A stretch of 64,000 nt of DNA from Mycoplasmatota bacterium (GCA_016342455.1 JAEIOE010000005.1:1-64000); one strand, 5' to 3'; shown: positions 1 to 8,100, counted from the stretch's first letter. The notes: generated by a model from the sequence alone, not told the origin. Made by a program: numbers and translations.

Positions 1-7
1 TACATTT

Positions 8-53
8 ATAAAATCAACTAAACTTCCATTATTGGTCGTTTAGTTGATTTTAT
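8..53. terminator. Hairpin next to the IS110 fragment
   Basis: A 16-bp perfect inverted repeat (8-23 against 38-53) with a 14-base loop lies just beyond the 3' end of the transposase fragment. It can fold in RNA from either strand. T-rich sequence follows on the plus side, so it could act as a two-way terminator; it might also be an end structure of the element. Function is inferred. Confidence 0.5.
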
Positions 54-58
54 TATAT

Positions 59-541
59 TCAAAGTGTCAAACTTGGGATAATGGTTAAGGATACAAGTTC
101 TTTTGAATGCTTATGAATTAATTTTTTATAATAACGAGATAATGATTTTAAATCATTCATGTGGTATGATTGTAATGGATAGGATTGGTAGGTTACTGAG
201 TTTAGTATTAATGATAGTAGTTTTGCATCTGCTTTATCTGTTTTAGTTTTTCTTAGAGTAAGGCTTGTAGCGAACCTTTTAACTAAGTAGGGATTAAATT
301 CCATAAAAGAATAACCGTTATTATTAAGAAACTGTTTAAGGTTTTTTCCATAATGACCAGTAGCTTCTAATCCTATCTTTATTTCACCCGGTTTATCAAG
401 GCATGAGAGTGCTTCTCGAAGTACTTGAAATCCGATAGAATTATTTTGGAACGTAAAAGCATCTTTTATGATTTCTCCTGCTTCAGTAGCGATGAAACAG
501 TCGTGTTTGTATTTAGAAATATCAATACCAACTAAATACAT
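59..541 (-). pseudogene. IS110-family transposase, C-terminally truncated
   Basis: The 160-residue product starts with the IS110 DEDD motif region (LVGIDISKYKHD), then LEATGHYGKNL and the DKADAKLL stretch typical of the N-terminal DEDD_Tnp_IS110 domain. Family members are about 400 residues and end in a Transposase_20 domain, which is absent, so this is a fragment. The start at 541 is chosen because an AGGAGGTG ribosome site lies just upstream on the minus strand; an earlier in-frame start at 586 has no such site. It borders the IS3 remnants, so this is an IS accumulation site. Probably inactive. Family call is from motifs; exact IS name is unknown. Confidence 0.85.
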
Positions 542-814
542 AGTAGCACCTCCTAAATATTGATTTAAGCACTGTGGTTCACACACAAATTTTATCCAAT
601 GTATTCACGTGAATGAAAGGTCAAAGCCTTAACTAACTAATTGCCAATTATAAATAAAACTGTGGTTTGAGTCATTACCAACTGCTTAAAAGCATAGACA
701 AGAACAGACAAATCCACAGTACTTATATAGTTATTATATTACTATTACTCTTGGTCATTCAAGAAGCCATAATTAACCCTATAGTTTTTATAGTCTTAAT
801 TATACGTAACAAGA

Positions 815-1011
815 CAACTGATAACGCAGTTATTGAATCGCTTAATGGTTGGATTAAATCAGACCTAAAAAAGAACTTAAGAATTCAAGACTTCCAAGAT
901 CCTTGGACAGCTATTGAAGTATATGTAAATTACTTCAATAACAACAGACCATCTTGGAAGTTAGATTACTTAAGTCCTGTAGAATATAGAACAATCAATA
1001 ATATTAAATAA
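815..1011 (+). pseudogene. IS3 OrfB transposase, C-terminal fragment
   Basis: The reading frame encodes TDNAVIESLNGWIKSDL followed by the NYFNNNRPSWKLDYLSP tail of the IS3 integrase domain, nearly identical to the end of the larger copy ending at 2173. The first two catalytic acidic residues and all upstream domains are absent. An open frame runs back to 667, but residues before position 815 are unrelated hydrophobic sequence and look like chance readthrough. Cannot be a working transposase. Confidence 0.85.
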
Positions 1012-1132
1012 ATAACATATACCATGTATACATCAAGATAAACATTTGATATAATGTATTTAGTTATGATATGTAGATATCCTCTTTTTTATAACCTAGA
1101 GGGGGGATATGTGTCCTACTTTTTCATAGCAG
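815..1132 (+). mobile_element. IS3/IS150-type remnant, right end only
   Basis: These 318 bases are a near copy of 1977-2294: both hold the C-terminal 65 or so codons of the IS3 transposase, the spacer and the element's right end. Reading the right end on the minus strand gives AAAAAGTAGGACAC, which resembles IS150-group terminal repeats. Everything left of the transposase C-terminus is missing; 667-814 has no similarity to the second copy. It therefore represents a truncated older insertion joined to the second element. Confidence 0.85.
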
Positions 1133-1133
1133 T

Positions 1134-1283
1134 GCAAAAAAACAAAGAGATAAAATACCTACAGATAAAGCAAAAGATACTGTGGAAGATTTGAAACATC
1201 AAATCTTCTTATTGAAAATAGAAATAGAACGTTTGAAAAGAGGATATTCAGAGAAAGATGTGAAATATATAAAAAAAAACTAA
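1134..1283 (+). pseudogene. IS3 OrfA, N-terminally truncated
   Basis: The frame reads AKKQRDKIPTDKAKDTVEDL and then a heptad-like stretch rich in Leu and Ile (KHQIFLLKIEIERLKRG), matching the leucine-zipper C-terminal half of IS3 OrfA. It ends at TAA 1281-1283. The N-terminal helix-turn-helix that binds the terminal repeats is missing. No start codon with a ribosome site is present. It overlaps orfB in the -1 frame. Confidence 0.75.
1271..1280 (+). promoter_or_regulatory. Programmed -1 frameshift site of IS3
   Basis: Nine A residues followed by C sit immediately before the orfA stop at 1281. The orfA frame here is AAA AAA AAC TAA, while orfB continues in the -1 frame as AAA CTA ATC. This is the usual IS3 arrangement that makes the OrfAB fusion transposase. 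With orfA truncated, the signal is a relic. Confidence 0.75.
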
Positions 1284-2173
1284 TCAAACAATATGAGTAT
1301 CAAATCATAGACAGATTCAAAACGAAGTTTTATGTAAAAGACCTATGTAAATATCTAGGGATACATAGATCAGGATATTATAGATACCTAAAACGAAAAA
1401 CCTATTTAACACATCAAGAACAAACAAAGAATCACCTGAAGATGTTAATTAAGAATTATCATGAGATATATCCAACAAAAGGATATCGAGCAATCAGAAA
1501 AGACATCAGAGATGAAACGGGATGGGTAGTTAGTTATTACTTAATGTATCGATGCTTTAGAGAGATGGGAATCTATTCTAAAGCTAGAAGAAAGGCCTTT
1601 AGAAGGCCAAAACATCAATCTGACAAGTTTCCTAACCTAGTAAATAATAACTGGCATACACAAAGGCCTTTTGAGATTGTATGTAGTGATACAACAATGT
1701 TAGTTATTAATGGCAAAAAATATGATTGGAACTTTCATATAGACGTCTTTAATAACGAAATGGTCGGTTGGGACCTAGCTTCCTACAAACATGGTATGGG
1801 AGTCATGAATCATCTTAACTCGCTGAAAGATTTCTTGAGAATAAAGGAGGAAAGAGGATATGGTGATTTAAACACAGTATTACATAGTGACCAAGGAATT
1901 ATATATGCATCAAAGAAGTTTGAACAAATACATAAAAATTATCCAATCACAAGAAGCATGTCAAGAGTAGCTACACCAACTGATAATGCAGTTATTGAAT
2001 CACTTAATGGATGGATTAAATCGGACTTAAAAAAGAACTTAAGAATCCAAGACTTCCAAGATCCATGGACAGCTATTGAAGTATACGTAAATTACTTCAA
2101 TAACCATAGACCATCTTGGAAGTTAGATTACTTAAGTCCTGTAGAATATAGAACTATAAACGGAATCAAATAA
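1277..2173 (+). CDS. IS3-family transposase OrfB (integrase domain)
   Basis: Read in the -1 frame from orfA, the product begins KLIKQYEYQIIDRFK, contains an HTH_21-like segment (YPTKGYRAIRKDI) and then the DDE integrase core. The three catalytic residues are visible: Asp in VCSDTTM, Asp in LHSDQGI and Glu in TDNAVIESL. The first ATG in frame is at 1442, but the frame is open without stops back to the slippery site, so OrfB is most likely made as the frameshift fusion. The catalytic core looks whole, yet orfA is truncated and the left end is gone, so the element is probably dead. Confidence 0.85.
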   Translation, partial: KLIKQYEYQIIDRFKTKFYVKDLCKYLGIHRSGYYRYLKRKTYLTHQEQTKNHLKMLIKNYHEIYPTKGYRAIRKDIRDETGWVVSYYLMYRCFREMGIYSKARRKAFRRPKHQSDKFPNLVNNNWHTQRPFEIVCSDTTMLVINGKKYDWNFHIDVFNNEMVGWDLASYKHGMGVMNHLNSLKDFLRIKEERGYGDLNTVLHSDQGIIYASKKFEQIHKNYPITRSMSRVATPTDNAVIESLNGWIKSDLKKNLRIQDFQDPWTAIEVYVNYFNNHRPSWKLDYLSPVEYRTINGIK

Positions 2174-2294
2174 ATACCTAATAGCTTATATACAACAAGA
2201 TAAACATTTGATATAATATATTTAGTTATGATATGTAGATATCCTCTTTTTTATAACCTAGAGGGGGGATATGTGTCCTGCTTTTTCGTAGCAG

Positions 2295-2701
2295 AGCATT
2301 CACAGCCAAAATGGAAACCATTTATATATATATTCTTTGAAATTGGATTTACTGGAGGAACATCCCAGTTAATCAAATTATTAAAAAAACAAGCTCAAAA
2401 ACCAAAGTTTATTTCAATTTCGGTTTCGATTTCAGGATTTATGATATGGGCATACAAGAAAAAGTTTAAGTCACCAATGGATTATGAAGGACCATTTAGT
2501 ACTGTTACATTGAATGTTGCTAACGTTAGAACCTATTGGTCTACTTCAGATAAGTGTAAAGTGGTTGGAGGCGGATATAATTTCGTTCCTTCATACGGCT
2601 TATCTGGATCACAGAGTATGTATTTTTTGAACTCTCGTTCAAGGAAAATGTTGGAAGCTTTAGCTGAAGTTTTGGATATTGATTTAGAAAATCCACTGTA
2701 G
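2295..2701 (+). pseudogene. Rhs C-terminal tip, 5' end replaced by IS3
   Basis: The product aligns along its length with the C-terminal half of the Rhs tip at 8582-9280: shared features are the KPKFISISVSISGF / NPKVYSAGISLSGF segment, the KCKVVGGGY / YCKVYGAGV segment and a closing helix-like stretch. The open frame runs back to an ATG at 2228, but 2228-2294 is IS3 end sequence, so the true 5' part is lost. It is followed after 14 bases by its membrane partner, as in the second copy. The Rhs core motif that would mark the junction is gone. Likely a disabled toxin or effector tip; its biochemical activity is not recognisable. Confidence 0.7.
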
Positions 2702-2715
2702 AAAGAAGGTTGCTC

Positions 2716-3189
2716 ATGGACTATGAAATAATTTACAAAGCAGACAAGTTTCCATTACATATATCTTATTTTGTTGGATTATTGTTTATAATAGGAGGAA
2801 TATTTATATTCATACAAGTTAAAAACAAAGTTGAGGGTTATAAAATGGGAGTTGCTATATTAGTTTCTCTTGTAGGTATTCTCTTAACGGTATACCAATT
2901 TAGCACATATATATATGATTATAAGAATATTTGGAAACCATATCAGGAAGATCAAGTGTTAGTCATTGAGGGATACCCAAACAGTCTAATACTGGAAGAA
3001 TCAACAAATGGTATTGACACATTTTATATAGATGGAGAATTTTTCTGGATAGGAAGTGATTCAATGCCAGGATTACAGAAACAGGCCTGTGAAGGTGGTC
3101 CAATTACATCAAACGACCAGTTATTACGGATAACCTATGTAACTCATGAAAACGTCAATTACATAATGATTGTTGAGGTGAAATCTTAG
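2716..3189 (+). CDS. Membrane partner (putative immunity protein) of Rhs tip
   Basis: A 157-residue protein with two hydrophobic segments (about residues 15-35 and 43-65) and a C-terminal soluble domain carrying FYIDGEFFWIG, a GLQ...GGPI block and LRITYV. The gene at 9298-9771 encodes a clear paralogue, and each sits directly after a related Rhs tip. This pairing is how immunity genes are arranged in polymorphic toxin loci. The ATG at 2716 is preferred over the TTG at 2710 because AGAAGG lies six bases before it. No known immunity family is recognised; the immunity role is inferred from position and paralogy. Confidence 0.65.
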   Translation: MDYEIIYKADKFPLHISYFVGLLFIIGGIFIFIQVKNKVEGYKMGVAILVSLVGILLTVYQFSTYIYDYKNIWKPYQEDQVLVIEGYPNSLILEESTNGIDTFYIDGEFFWIGSDSMPGLQKQACEGGPITSNDQLLRITYVTHENVNYIMIVEVKS

Positions 3190-3190
3190 T

Positions 3191-3292
3191 TTGATTCATG
3201 TTAATCCTCATGTTCATTGAGGAAACCCAGGCACAATAGGTAATGATGTTAGAACATTATTGGAAGCAATTAAACACCTATTTGGTTTATAA
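3191..3292 (+). pseudogene. Remnant of a toxin C-terminus with in-frame TGA
   Basis: One frame reads LIHVNPHVH, a TGA at 3218-3220, then GNPGTIGNDVRTLLEAIKHL up to TAA at 3290. The NPHVH-type histidine cluster followed by a short helix resembles the very end of nuclease-like Rhs tips. It sits 12 bases before a small immunity-like gene, the expected order. Only about 33 codons are left, so this is a degraded tip. The toxin class is uncertain. Confidence 0.45.
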
Positions 3293-3304
3293 GGAGATGT
3301 AATT

Positions 3305-3577
3305 ATGAATGAATACAACTATGAAGACTTCAAAAAAGATATAATTGAGTCAGGTTTAGAAACAATGTTTATATATAATGAAAAGAAATATTCTTTGTCG
3401 ATTGAACCTGACAAATCTAAACTGTTTTGCAAGAAAAAGATTAAACCTCAATGGGTTTTATATAATGAGACAGATAATTTTGAAGTAATTAAAGCACATC
3501 AAATACTAATATGTGATGAGATTATTTTAGAAGGACATAAACTTCAGGATATCTGGGGGGAAGTTCAAATTATTTAA
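3305..3577 (+). CDS. Small immunity-like protein
   Basis: This 90-residue acidic protein has a FIYNEKKYSLSIE strand-rich start, a middle ILICDEIILEG and a closing GHKLQDIWGEV. That pattern resembles small proteins found after polymorphic toxin tips, which often end in a DGK-LK-IWDEI-like motif. An AAGGAG ribosome site precedes the ATG. The upstream toxin remnant (3191-3292) supports an orphan immunity gene that outlived its toxin. It is closed by a strong terminator at 3630. Family assignment rests on memory of the motif, so function is tentative. Confidence 0.55.
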   Translation: MNEYNYEDFKKDIIESGLETMFIYNEKKYSLSIEPDKSKLFCKKKIKPQWVLYNETDNFEVIKAHQILICDEIILEGHKLQDIWGEVQII

Positions 3578-3629
3578 TTATACTTCTATATAGTTTTAGT
3601 CAATAGAGGATTTGTTCATTCCATATGTA

Positions 3630-3668
3630 AAAAAATCTCGAGGATATTGATTTAACTCGAGATTTTTT
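3630..3668 (+). terminator. Rho-independent terminator
   Basis: The stem AAAAAATCTCGAG pairs perfectly with CTCGAGATTTTTT across a short loop, giving a strong hairpin with a T-tract. It ends transcription of the 3305-3577 gene and separates it from the first array repeat. Confidence 0.85.
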
Positions 3669-3748
3669 ATATTATACTTCATTAAATGATGTATATATAG
3701 GTTGAAATATAGCAATCGAATTATATATAGAAATATACATAAATGAAA

Positions 3749-3824
3749 GCAACATTGTAAAGACAAGAGCAAAACATTGTAAAGTTTACACTGAAAAAGT
3801 GATAAACATTGTTAAGACAACACA
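3749..3824 (+). repeat. Array repeat, copy a
   Basis: First of five copies of a conserved unit of about 76 bases. It begins GCAACATTGTAAAGACAAG, contains AAACATTG in the middle and ends GATAAACATTGTTAAGACAA then CACA. Copy a has diverged most in its centre. It lies between the terminator at 3630 and the gene at 3851, about 27 bases before that gene's start, so unlike other copies it is upstream of a coding region without a terminator between. Confidence 0.8.
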
Positions 3825-3850
3825 AATTTCTGTTAGAGTGGGGTAAAAAA

Positions 3851-4261
3851 ATGAATAGAGAAGAAATTGAAGATTTAATAGTAAAGTTAGACTGGTATGG
3901 TCCAGTTGATATACAGGATTATGCAATTCAAAAATTAATTAAGATTGATTATAGTCAATGGTATCTTATCTTACCTAAAAGAATTTACCCTAAAAAACTT
4001 TGGGAAAATGCTGCAAAAGTATTGAAGGGTAAAAAGAATAAGGAAATTAAGAGTATGACTTTAGACATGTTTCATTGGTTAAAGGACTTAAACTGGCCTG
4101 GAGTAGAAATTATCATAGAAATATTACAAAAATTACCGATTAAAGAATTAAAGATATTTGTTTCAAAAGCAATATTGATTGCAGATATTACAGGTGATGA
4201 TGAATGGAAAGAGAATATATACAATGTCTTTGGAGAAGTGTTTTGTACACAAGACGATTAA
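3851..4261 (+). CDS. DUF5071-like immunity protein, orphan
   Basis: The 136-residue product has LDWYGPVDIQDYAIQKL near the start, LWENAAKVLKGKKNKEI in the middle and the hallmark FHWLKDLNWPGVEI. This is the DUF5071 pattern, a helical HEAT-like family often seen beside polymorphic toxins. The ATG at 3851 follows a GAGTGGGG ribosome-site-like run; an earlier TTG at 3809 lies in the repeat. No toxin gene is adjacent, so it looks like an orphan immunity cassette. A terminator follows at 4361. Family call is fairly good; immunity function is inferred from family habits. Confidence 0.65.
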   Translation: MNREEIEDLIVKLDWYGPVDIQDYAIQKLIKIDYSQWYLILPKRIYPKKLWENAAKVLKGKKNKEIKSMTLDMFHWLKDLNWPGVEIIIEILQKLPIKELKIFVSKAILIADITGDDEWKENIYNVFGEVFCTQDD

Positions 4262-4360
4262 GCATTTTTCTTTCTTCAATGAATAATATTTTGAGTTAGT
4301 TTTTATAAATAAAGTTATATTGATAATTGGATTTCACTGATAGGGTTCAACTAAATAGAA

Positions 4361-4412
4361 AAAAGCATTACTCCTAAAAACAATTATTTAAAAGGAGTAA
4401 TGCTTTTTTAGA
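4361..4412 (+). terminator. Rho-independent terminator
   Basis: A long stem, AAAAGCATTACTCCT against AGGAGTAATGCTTTT, ends in a T-tract. It closes the DUF5071-like gene. Confidence 0.85.
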
Positions 4413-4530
4413 TATTAGTAACAATAATAATATTGGTACTAACTGAGATTAGGGTTAGGTGGAGCATAAACACAGGTTATACATTTTATCAAATGCGTAA
4501 AAGATCGCAACTTATACGTGACAAGGTAAT

Positions 4531-4647
4531 AAAAAAGTGATCTTTAAGCTTGTTAATGTATAAAAAAGAGCGCAACATGTTAAAGACAAGAGTGAAACAT
4601 TGAATATTTTATGCTAAAATAGTGATAAACATTGTAAAGACAACACA
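4531..4647 (+). repeat. Array repeat, copy b (long form)
   Basis: Core unit 4571-4647 starts GCAACATGTTAAAGACAAG and ends AAACATTGTAAAGACAACAC. Similarity to copy c extends 40 bases further left (AAAAAAGTGATCTTTAAGCT in b), so the full unit is nearer 117 bases in these two copies. A small hairpin terminator at 4658-4688 follows, as in copies d and e. Confidence 0.8.
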
Positions 4648-4657
4648 ATAACTAACT

Positions 4658-4688
4658 AAGTTTATTCCAAATGGAGTAGACTTTTTTG
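4658..4688 (+). terminator. Terminator trailing repeat b
   Basis: AAGTTTATTCC pairs with GGAGTAGACTT over an AAAT loop, followed by six T. The AAGTTTAT stem start is shared with the hairpins after repeats d and e. Confidence 0.75.
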
Positions 4689-4852
4689 CTTGTATTCTAT
4701 TGTATGACAATTATATTATATTAGCATATCAACTAATAATTGAATTAACACAATATTTCATTAAAATGAATAGTGGCATTGACATTTCATTTATAATTTG
4801 CTACTATGAAATTAAGAAGTATCAAAATATAGCGAATATAAAGGAGATTACA

Positions 4853-5440
4853 ATGAAAAAATGCTAGTAGCTTTAATGTCTATTTTTTTTGTATTTCTTG
4901 TAGGATGCGATTCTAGTACAACAATTTATACAGGAACAATTGAAATTGGTTAAAGTGGAGGAGGAGGAGGAGGAGGAGGAGTGGCTACATGGCCAGGCAA
5001 GGTTGTTTTTACAGTACCCAATCCTGTTTTAGATGAAGAGGAATCAACGAATATTCTATTTGGTATGTCATGATTATGATCCAGGGCAATACTATTTATG
5101 GTACGAAACACATTCTAAAGCTGTATTTGTTTCACCATCTCCATCAAACCATTTTCGAGATATAGATGAATACACTATACTATATGAAGAAGATATTGAA
5201 GATTTCGTTACTGATGAATATCTTGTTAGTGGCAATACAAAAAGTTTATTTGGTGTAATAGAGTTTAATAAATCATTTGAACTATCCATATCTTCTAGTG
5301 ATATACCATATGAGCATGGAAAATTGAATTTTGTTTTATGTAGAGGATTTTTTTATGAAGATATGGAAGAAAATCTTGCGACAGTACATAAGACTATTTA
5401 TTTTACAAATACTAATGGCAACTTAGTCTTTTACGAATAA
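4853..5440 (+). pseudogene. Broken lipoprotein gene
   Basis: An AAGGAG site precedes ATG 4853, but that frame stops at once (ATG AAA AAA TGC TAG). One base away, ATG 4861 opens a signal peptide with lipobox FLVGC and stops at 4952. The same frame then continues with eight glycines (GGA repeat) and VATWPGKVVFTVPNPVLDEEE to a TGA. The rest (NQRIFYLVCHDYDPGQYYL and on, to 5440) lies in another frame that can start at ATG 5033. Taken together this is one secreted lipoprotein of about 190 residues cut by two frameshifts and a stop. Phase variation or sequencing error could also explain it. It leads into the subtilase gene 22 bases on. Confidence 0.6.
4957..4980 (+). repeat. (GGA)8 microsatellite
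   Basis: Eight perfect GGA triplets encode a glycine run just after the lipobox region of the broken lipoprotein. Copy-number change would alter linker length in steps of one residue without moving the frame. Confidence 0.9.
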
Positions 5441-5462
5441 AAATAAAAAGGAGAAACTATTA

Positions 5463-7187
5463 ATGAAGAAATTGTTTGTTGTTTTATGTTTATCAATGTT
5501 TTTAGCGACAATAACAACTGTAGGATATCCATTACTTGATCAATCAGATACTATATCAAAAATAATATTTAATGATAGTAGTGAATCTAAATATGAAAGT
5601 GAAAATATATCAAATAAAGATGCATTTACAGAAGAAAGATACACTGTGGTACATGTTCTGATGAGTTATGATCAGTATGAACCATTAGATAATAGTATGA
5701 TTACAGATTCAAAAGTCGACGATTTAGTTAAATTAAATAGAGAAAAGGGCAAAGAGTATCATCAGTCAAAGAATCGAGAACTTTCATTAAAATTAGGGCT
5801 TGATGAAGAAAAAGATTTTTATTCAAGTATGTACACACCTTTTGTGACTTTTAAACTGGATGTGACCGATGAGGTTGATGTAAAAACAAAACTCAAAAAC
5901 TATGCGAATAGTGATGATGTTGAATTGATATATGCAGATGTGGCAGATACTTCGAATATAAAATCTGAAATGAGCACTATGTTTGGTGATATCGGTTTAG
6001 GTAGCTACTCATCTTACTCAAATTACAATGGATATGATGGGACAGGAGTTGTAATAGGTATACTCGAATATGGTGGAGCATGTCTTTTTGGTTCAGGGGG
6101 ATTAGTCGATGAAAATCACGCAAACTTTGTAGGTGTAGATTTAGAGATTCGTAATGAGTGGTATTGTAATGAAAAAGTAAGTGACCATGCTACACTTGTA
6201 GCTTCAATTGCTGGAGGAAATACTGGAATTGCTCGTGAAGCAAAAATCCTAAGTGTTCAAACAGATGCACTAGACTACTCAAGTGAGTTTGACTGGATGT
6301 TAGATCGCGATGTAAATGTAGTTAATATGAGCATAAGTGATGCAGGAATGAATGGTTATTATACTGGCAATGCAGCATTCTTGGATTTTATTGTAAGAAA
6401 TTATTGGGTGACTATAGTAAAATCTTCTGGTAATAATGGAGGGGATATAACCTCCCCCGGAACAGGATACAATATAATAACTGTAGGCTCTATATCTAAT
6501 AGTAGCACGTTAAGTACCTTTTCATCTTGGGAAGAGAATTTTACAATTAGCAAGCCAAATTTAGTAGCACCTGGATCTTCAATAAGTGCAGGGACAATGG
6601 GCCCTGCTTCTGGCACTAGCTTGTCAGCCCCTCATGTAACTGGTGCTATAGCTTTAATGATGGATAGATCATCTACTTTGAAAGCTCATCCCGAGGTTGT
6701 TATGGCTATTATTCAAGCAACTGCAGATAGTTCAAACTTAGTTTCAACCTATAATGATTATGATTCTTCAGGTTTAGAAGAGAAAATAGGAGCAGGAATG
6801 TTAAGAGTTGATAGAGCAGTTGATTTTGTATATAAGAGATCTTATCCAACATTGACAAATAATGATTATTATAGAACATATATTAGAGAAAAAAGAGTCT
6901 ATTTAAGTAATGGTGATGATTTGCAAGCGTCACTAGTGTGGCTAAAAAACATTTATCCCGATGGAACTAGTGGAGCTTTAACTCCTAAGAGTAGTACAGA
7001 TTTAGACCTAAAATTATTTAGTCCATCAGGAGCATTAGTTGCATATTCTAACAGTAACAGTTATAACCAAGAATTTATAAGGTATACTGCGACTTCTACT
7101 GGATATTATACTCTGAAAATATATCAATACGGAAATTATGCTACATATGGTACTGAATACATAGGTCTAGCTTACTGGTATAATTAA
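5463..7187 (+). CDS. Secreted subtilisin-like (S8) serine peptidase
   Basis: The 574-residue protein has a signal peptide (residues 1-22), an I9-like propeptide region (about 55-165), an S8 catalytic domain and a C-terminal beta domain (about 470-574, TDLDLKLFSPSG) like a PPC domain. Visible catalytic parts are His242 (DHATLVASI), the oxyanion Asn in SSGNNGG (about 324) and Ser386 (GTSLSAPH). The usual Asp position, in the first strand, reads VIGILEYGG with Glu202 instead of Asp. Whether this Glu works, or another acid takes over, is unclear. An AAGGAG site precedes the ATG. It sits between two lipoprotein genes in a repeat-bounded cassette, so the three may act together at the cell surface. 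Confidence 0.9.
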   Translation: MKKLFVVLCLSMFLATITTVGYPLLDQSDTISKIIFNDSSESKYESENISNKDAFTEERYTVVHVLMSYDQYEPLDNSMITDSKVDDLVKLNREKGKEYHQSKNRELSLKLGLDEEKDFYSSMYTPFVTFKLDVTDEVDVKTKLKNYANSDDVELIYADVADTSNIKSEMSTMFGDIGLGSYSSYSNYNGYDGTGVVIGILEYGGACLFGSGGLVDENHANFVGVDLEIRNEWYCNEKVSDHATLVASIAGGNTGIAREAKILSVQTDALDYSSEFDWMLDRDVNVVNMSISDAGMNGYYTGNAAFLDFIVRNYWVTIVKSSGNNGGDITSPGTGYNIITVGSISNSSTLSTFSSWEENFTISKPNLVAPGSSISAGTMGPASGTSLSAPHVTGAIALMMDRSSTLKAHPEVVMAIIQATADSSNLVSTYNDYDSSGLEEKIGAGMLRVDRAVDFVYKRSYPTLTNNDYYRTYIREKRVYLSNGDDLQASLVWLKNIYPDGTSGALTPKSSTDLDLKLFSPSGALVAYSNSNSYNQEFIRYTATSTGYYTLKIYQYGNYATYGTEYIGLAYWYN

Positions 7188-7206
7188 AGGCAGAAAGGTG
7201 AAGTGA

Positions 7207-7746
7207 ATGTATATGTCTAAGAAAACTCTTTTTCTTCTTTTGGTATTAATGCTAGTCCTTTTGAATGGGTGCCAGATAAGAAAATATGACTCGTATGATG
7301 CAGAAAAATATGCGGATAAGAGTCTAAATATTGATGTAAAAAGTATCTTTTGTACAAGTGAAATTGGATTTAAGGGAAGCAGTAAATATGACTTAGAGAG
7401 TGATGAGAAAGAAATATGTTTCATTTTGGGAGAAGACAAAGGTACAGAGTATGTATATAGTTATGGTTCGAGAACTAATACTAAGCAAATAGACGCTGAA
7501 CCTACAATCTCTTCATCAGATTTGCTTGATTATCTTGATGAAATAAATATAGATATATTGTATTGGAAGTTTATCTATTTGGCAGAATTAGATGCTTTAG
7601 TATATCAAATCACAACAAATGATTCTAAAGAGTTTTTTATCTTCTCAGAACAGTCGGTAAATAAGTACTATGTCGCTACATCTGATAATGGTTTAATTGA
7701 AATCAACTTTCAAGAGTTCATTGAACGTGTATTTGCTGAGGAATAG
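7207..7746 (+). CDS. Putative lipoprotein
   Basis: The 179-residue product starts with a hydrophobic signal sequence and a lipobox LLNGC (Cys about residue 22), so it should be anchored on the outer face of the membrane. The mature part is acidic with no recognised domain. A possible ribosome site (AAAGGTG) lies just before; ATG 7207 or ATG 7213 could be the start. It follows the subtilase by 19 bases and is probably co-transcribed; a chaperone, inhibitor or substrate of the protease is possible but unproven. Confidence 0.7.
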   Translation: MYMSKKTLFLLLVLMLVLLNGCQIRKYDSYDAEKYADKSLNIDVKSIFCTSEIGFKGSSKYDLESDEKEICFILGEDKGTEYVYSYGSRTNTKQIDAEPTISSSDLLDYLDEINIDILYWKFIYLAELDALVYQITTNDSKEFFIFSEQSVNKYYVATSDNGLIEINFQEFIERVFAEE

Positions 7747-7867
7747 TTATTCGAATTGAGCTGAACTGTGATAGAAACTTAACAGAAATAAGATATATAT
7801 ATATATAATAAATATCAATCAAATAACAATAATTTTAATATTGTTTATCAAGGGTAAACAAAACAGG

Positions 7868-7899
7868 GCAGCTAAGTTAAATGAAATTTAGCTGCTTTA
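7868..7899 (+). terminator. Terminator after the lipoprotein gene
   Basis: GCAGCTAA pairs with TTAGCTGC over a 12-base loop, followed by a weak T/A tail. It is placed to end the subtilase-lipoprotein transcript. Confidence 0.6.
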
Positions 7900-7952
7900 A
7901 TAATAGAAATGATATCTTCTTAAATATGTGTGTCAAAATGGACTGTGATGGA

Positions 7953-8070
7953 AAAAAAAGTGATTTTTAAGCTGGGTTATGTATGCAAAAGAGCGCAACA
8001 TGTTCAAGACAAGGGTAAAACATAGAATATTTTTACACAAAACAGTGATAAACATTGTAAAGACAAGACA
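7953..8070 (+). repeat. Array repeat, copy c (long form)
   Basis: The core unit 7995-8070 starts GCAACATGTTCAAGACAAGG and ends AAACATTGTAAAGACAAGAC. The left extension (AAAAGTGATTTTTAAGCTGG) matches copy b. Still further left, GACTGTGATGGAAA at 7941-7954 matches bases that overlap the stop codon of the gene before copy e. Confidence 0.8.
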
Positions 8071-8100
8071 CGAAAATTATACCAAGTTTATATAAATGTT

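Larger units (their letters stand above)
1134..2294 (+). mobile_element. IS3-family (IS150-like) element, left end missing
   Basis: The element contains the 3' part of orfA, a slippery A-run for -1 frameshifting, full orfB and the right terminal repeat ending near 2294. Its left end and the orfA helix-turn-helix are missing because the sequence joins directly to the right end of the preceding remnant at about 1132-1134. It has landed in, or replaced, the 5' part of an Rhs tip gene whose remainder begins at 2295. Without a left end it should be unable to move by itself. Confidence 0.85.
4262..4852. other. Intergenic stretch with terminator and repeat b
   Basis: No convincing gene is seen in this 590-base gap. 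It holds the terminator at 4361, a degenerate single motif near 4502-4527 (CGCAAC then GTGACAAGG), repeat copy b at 4531-4647, its own hairpin at 4658, and the upstream region of the broken lipoprotein gene. Confidence 0.7.

Noticed and set aside
667-1011. A 114-codon open frame beginning before the first IS3 remnant
   Set aside because: Residues before 815 are unrelated to any transposase, lack a ribosome site and look like chance readthrough into the fragment.
2228-2294. ATG at 2228 as the true start of the Rhs tip gene
   Set aside because: This stretch is duplicated at 1066-1132 and belongs to the IS3 right end, so the fusion is secondary.
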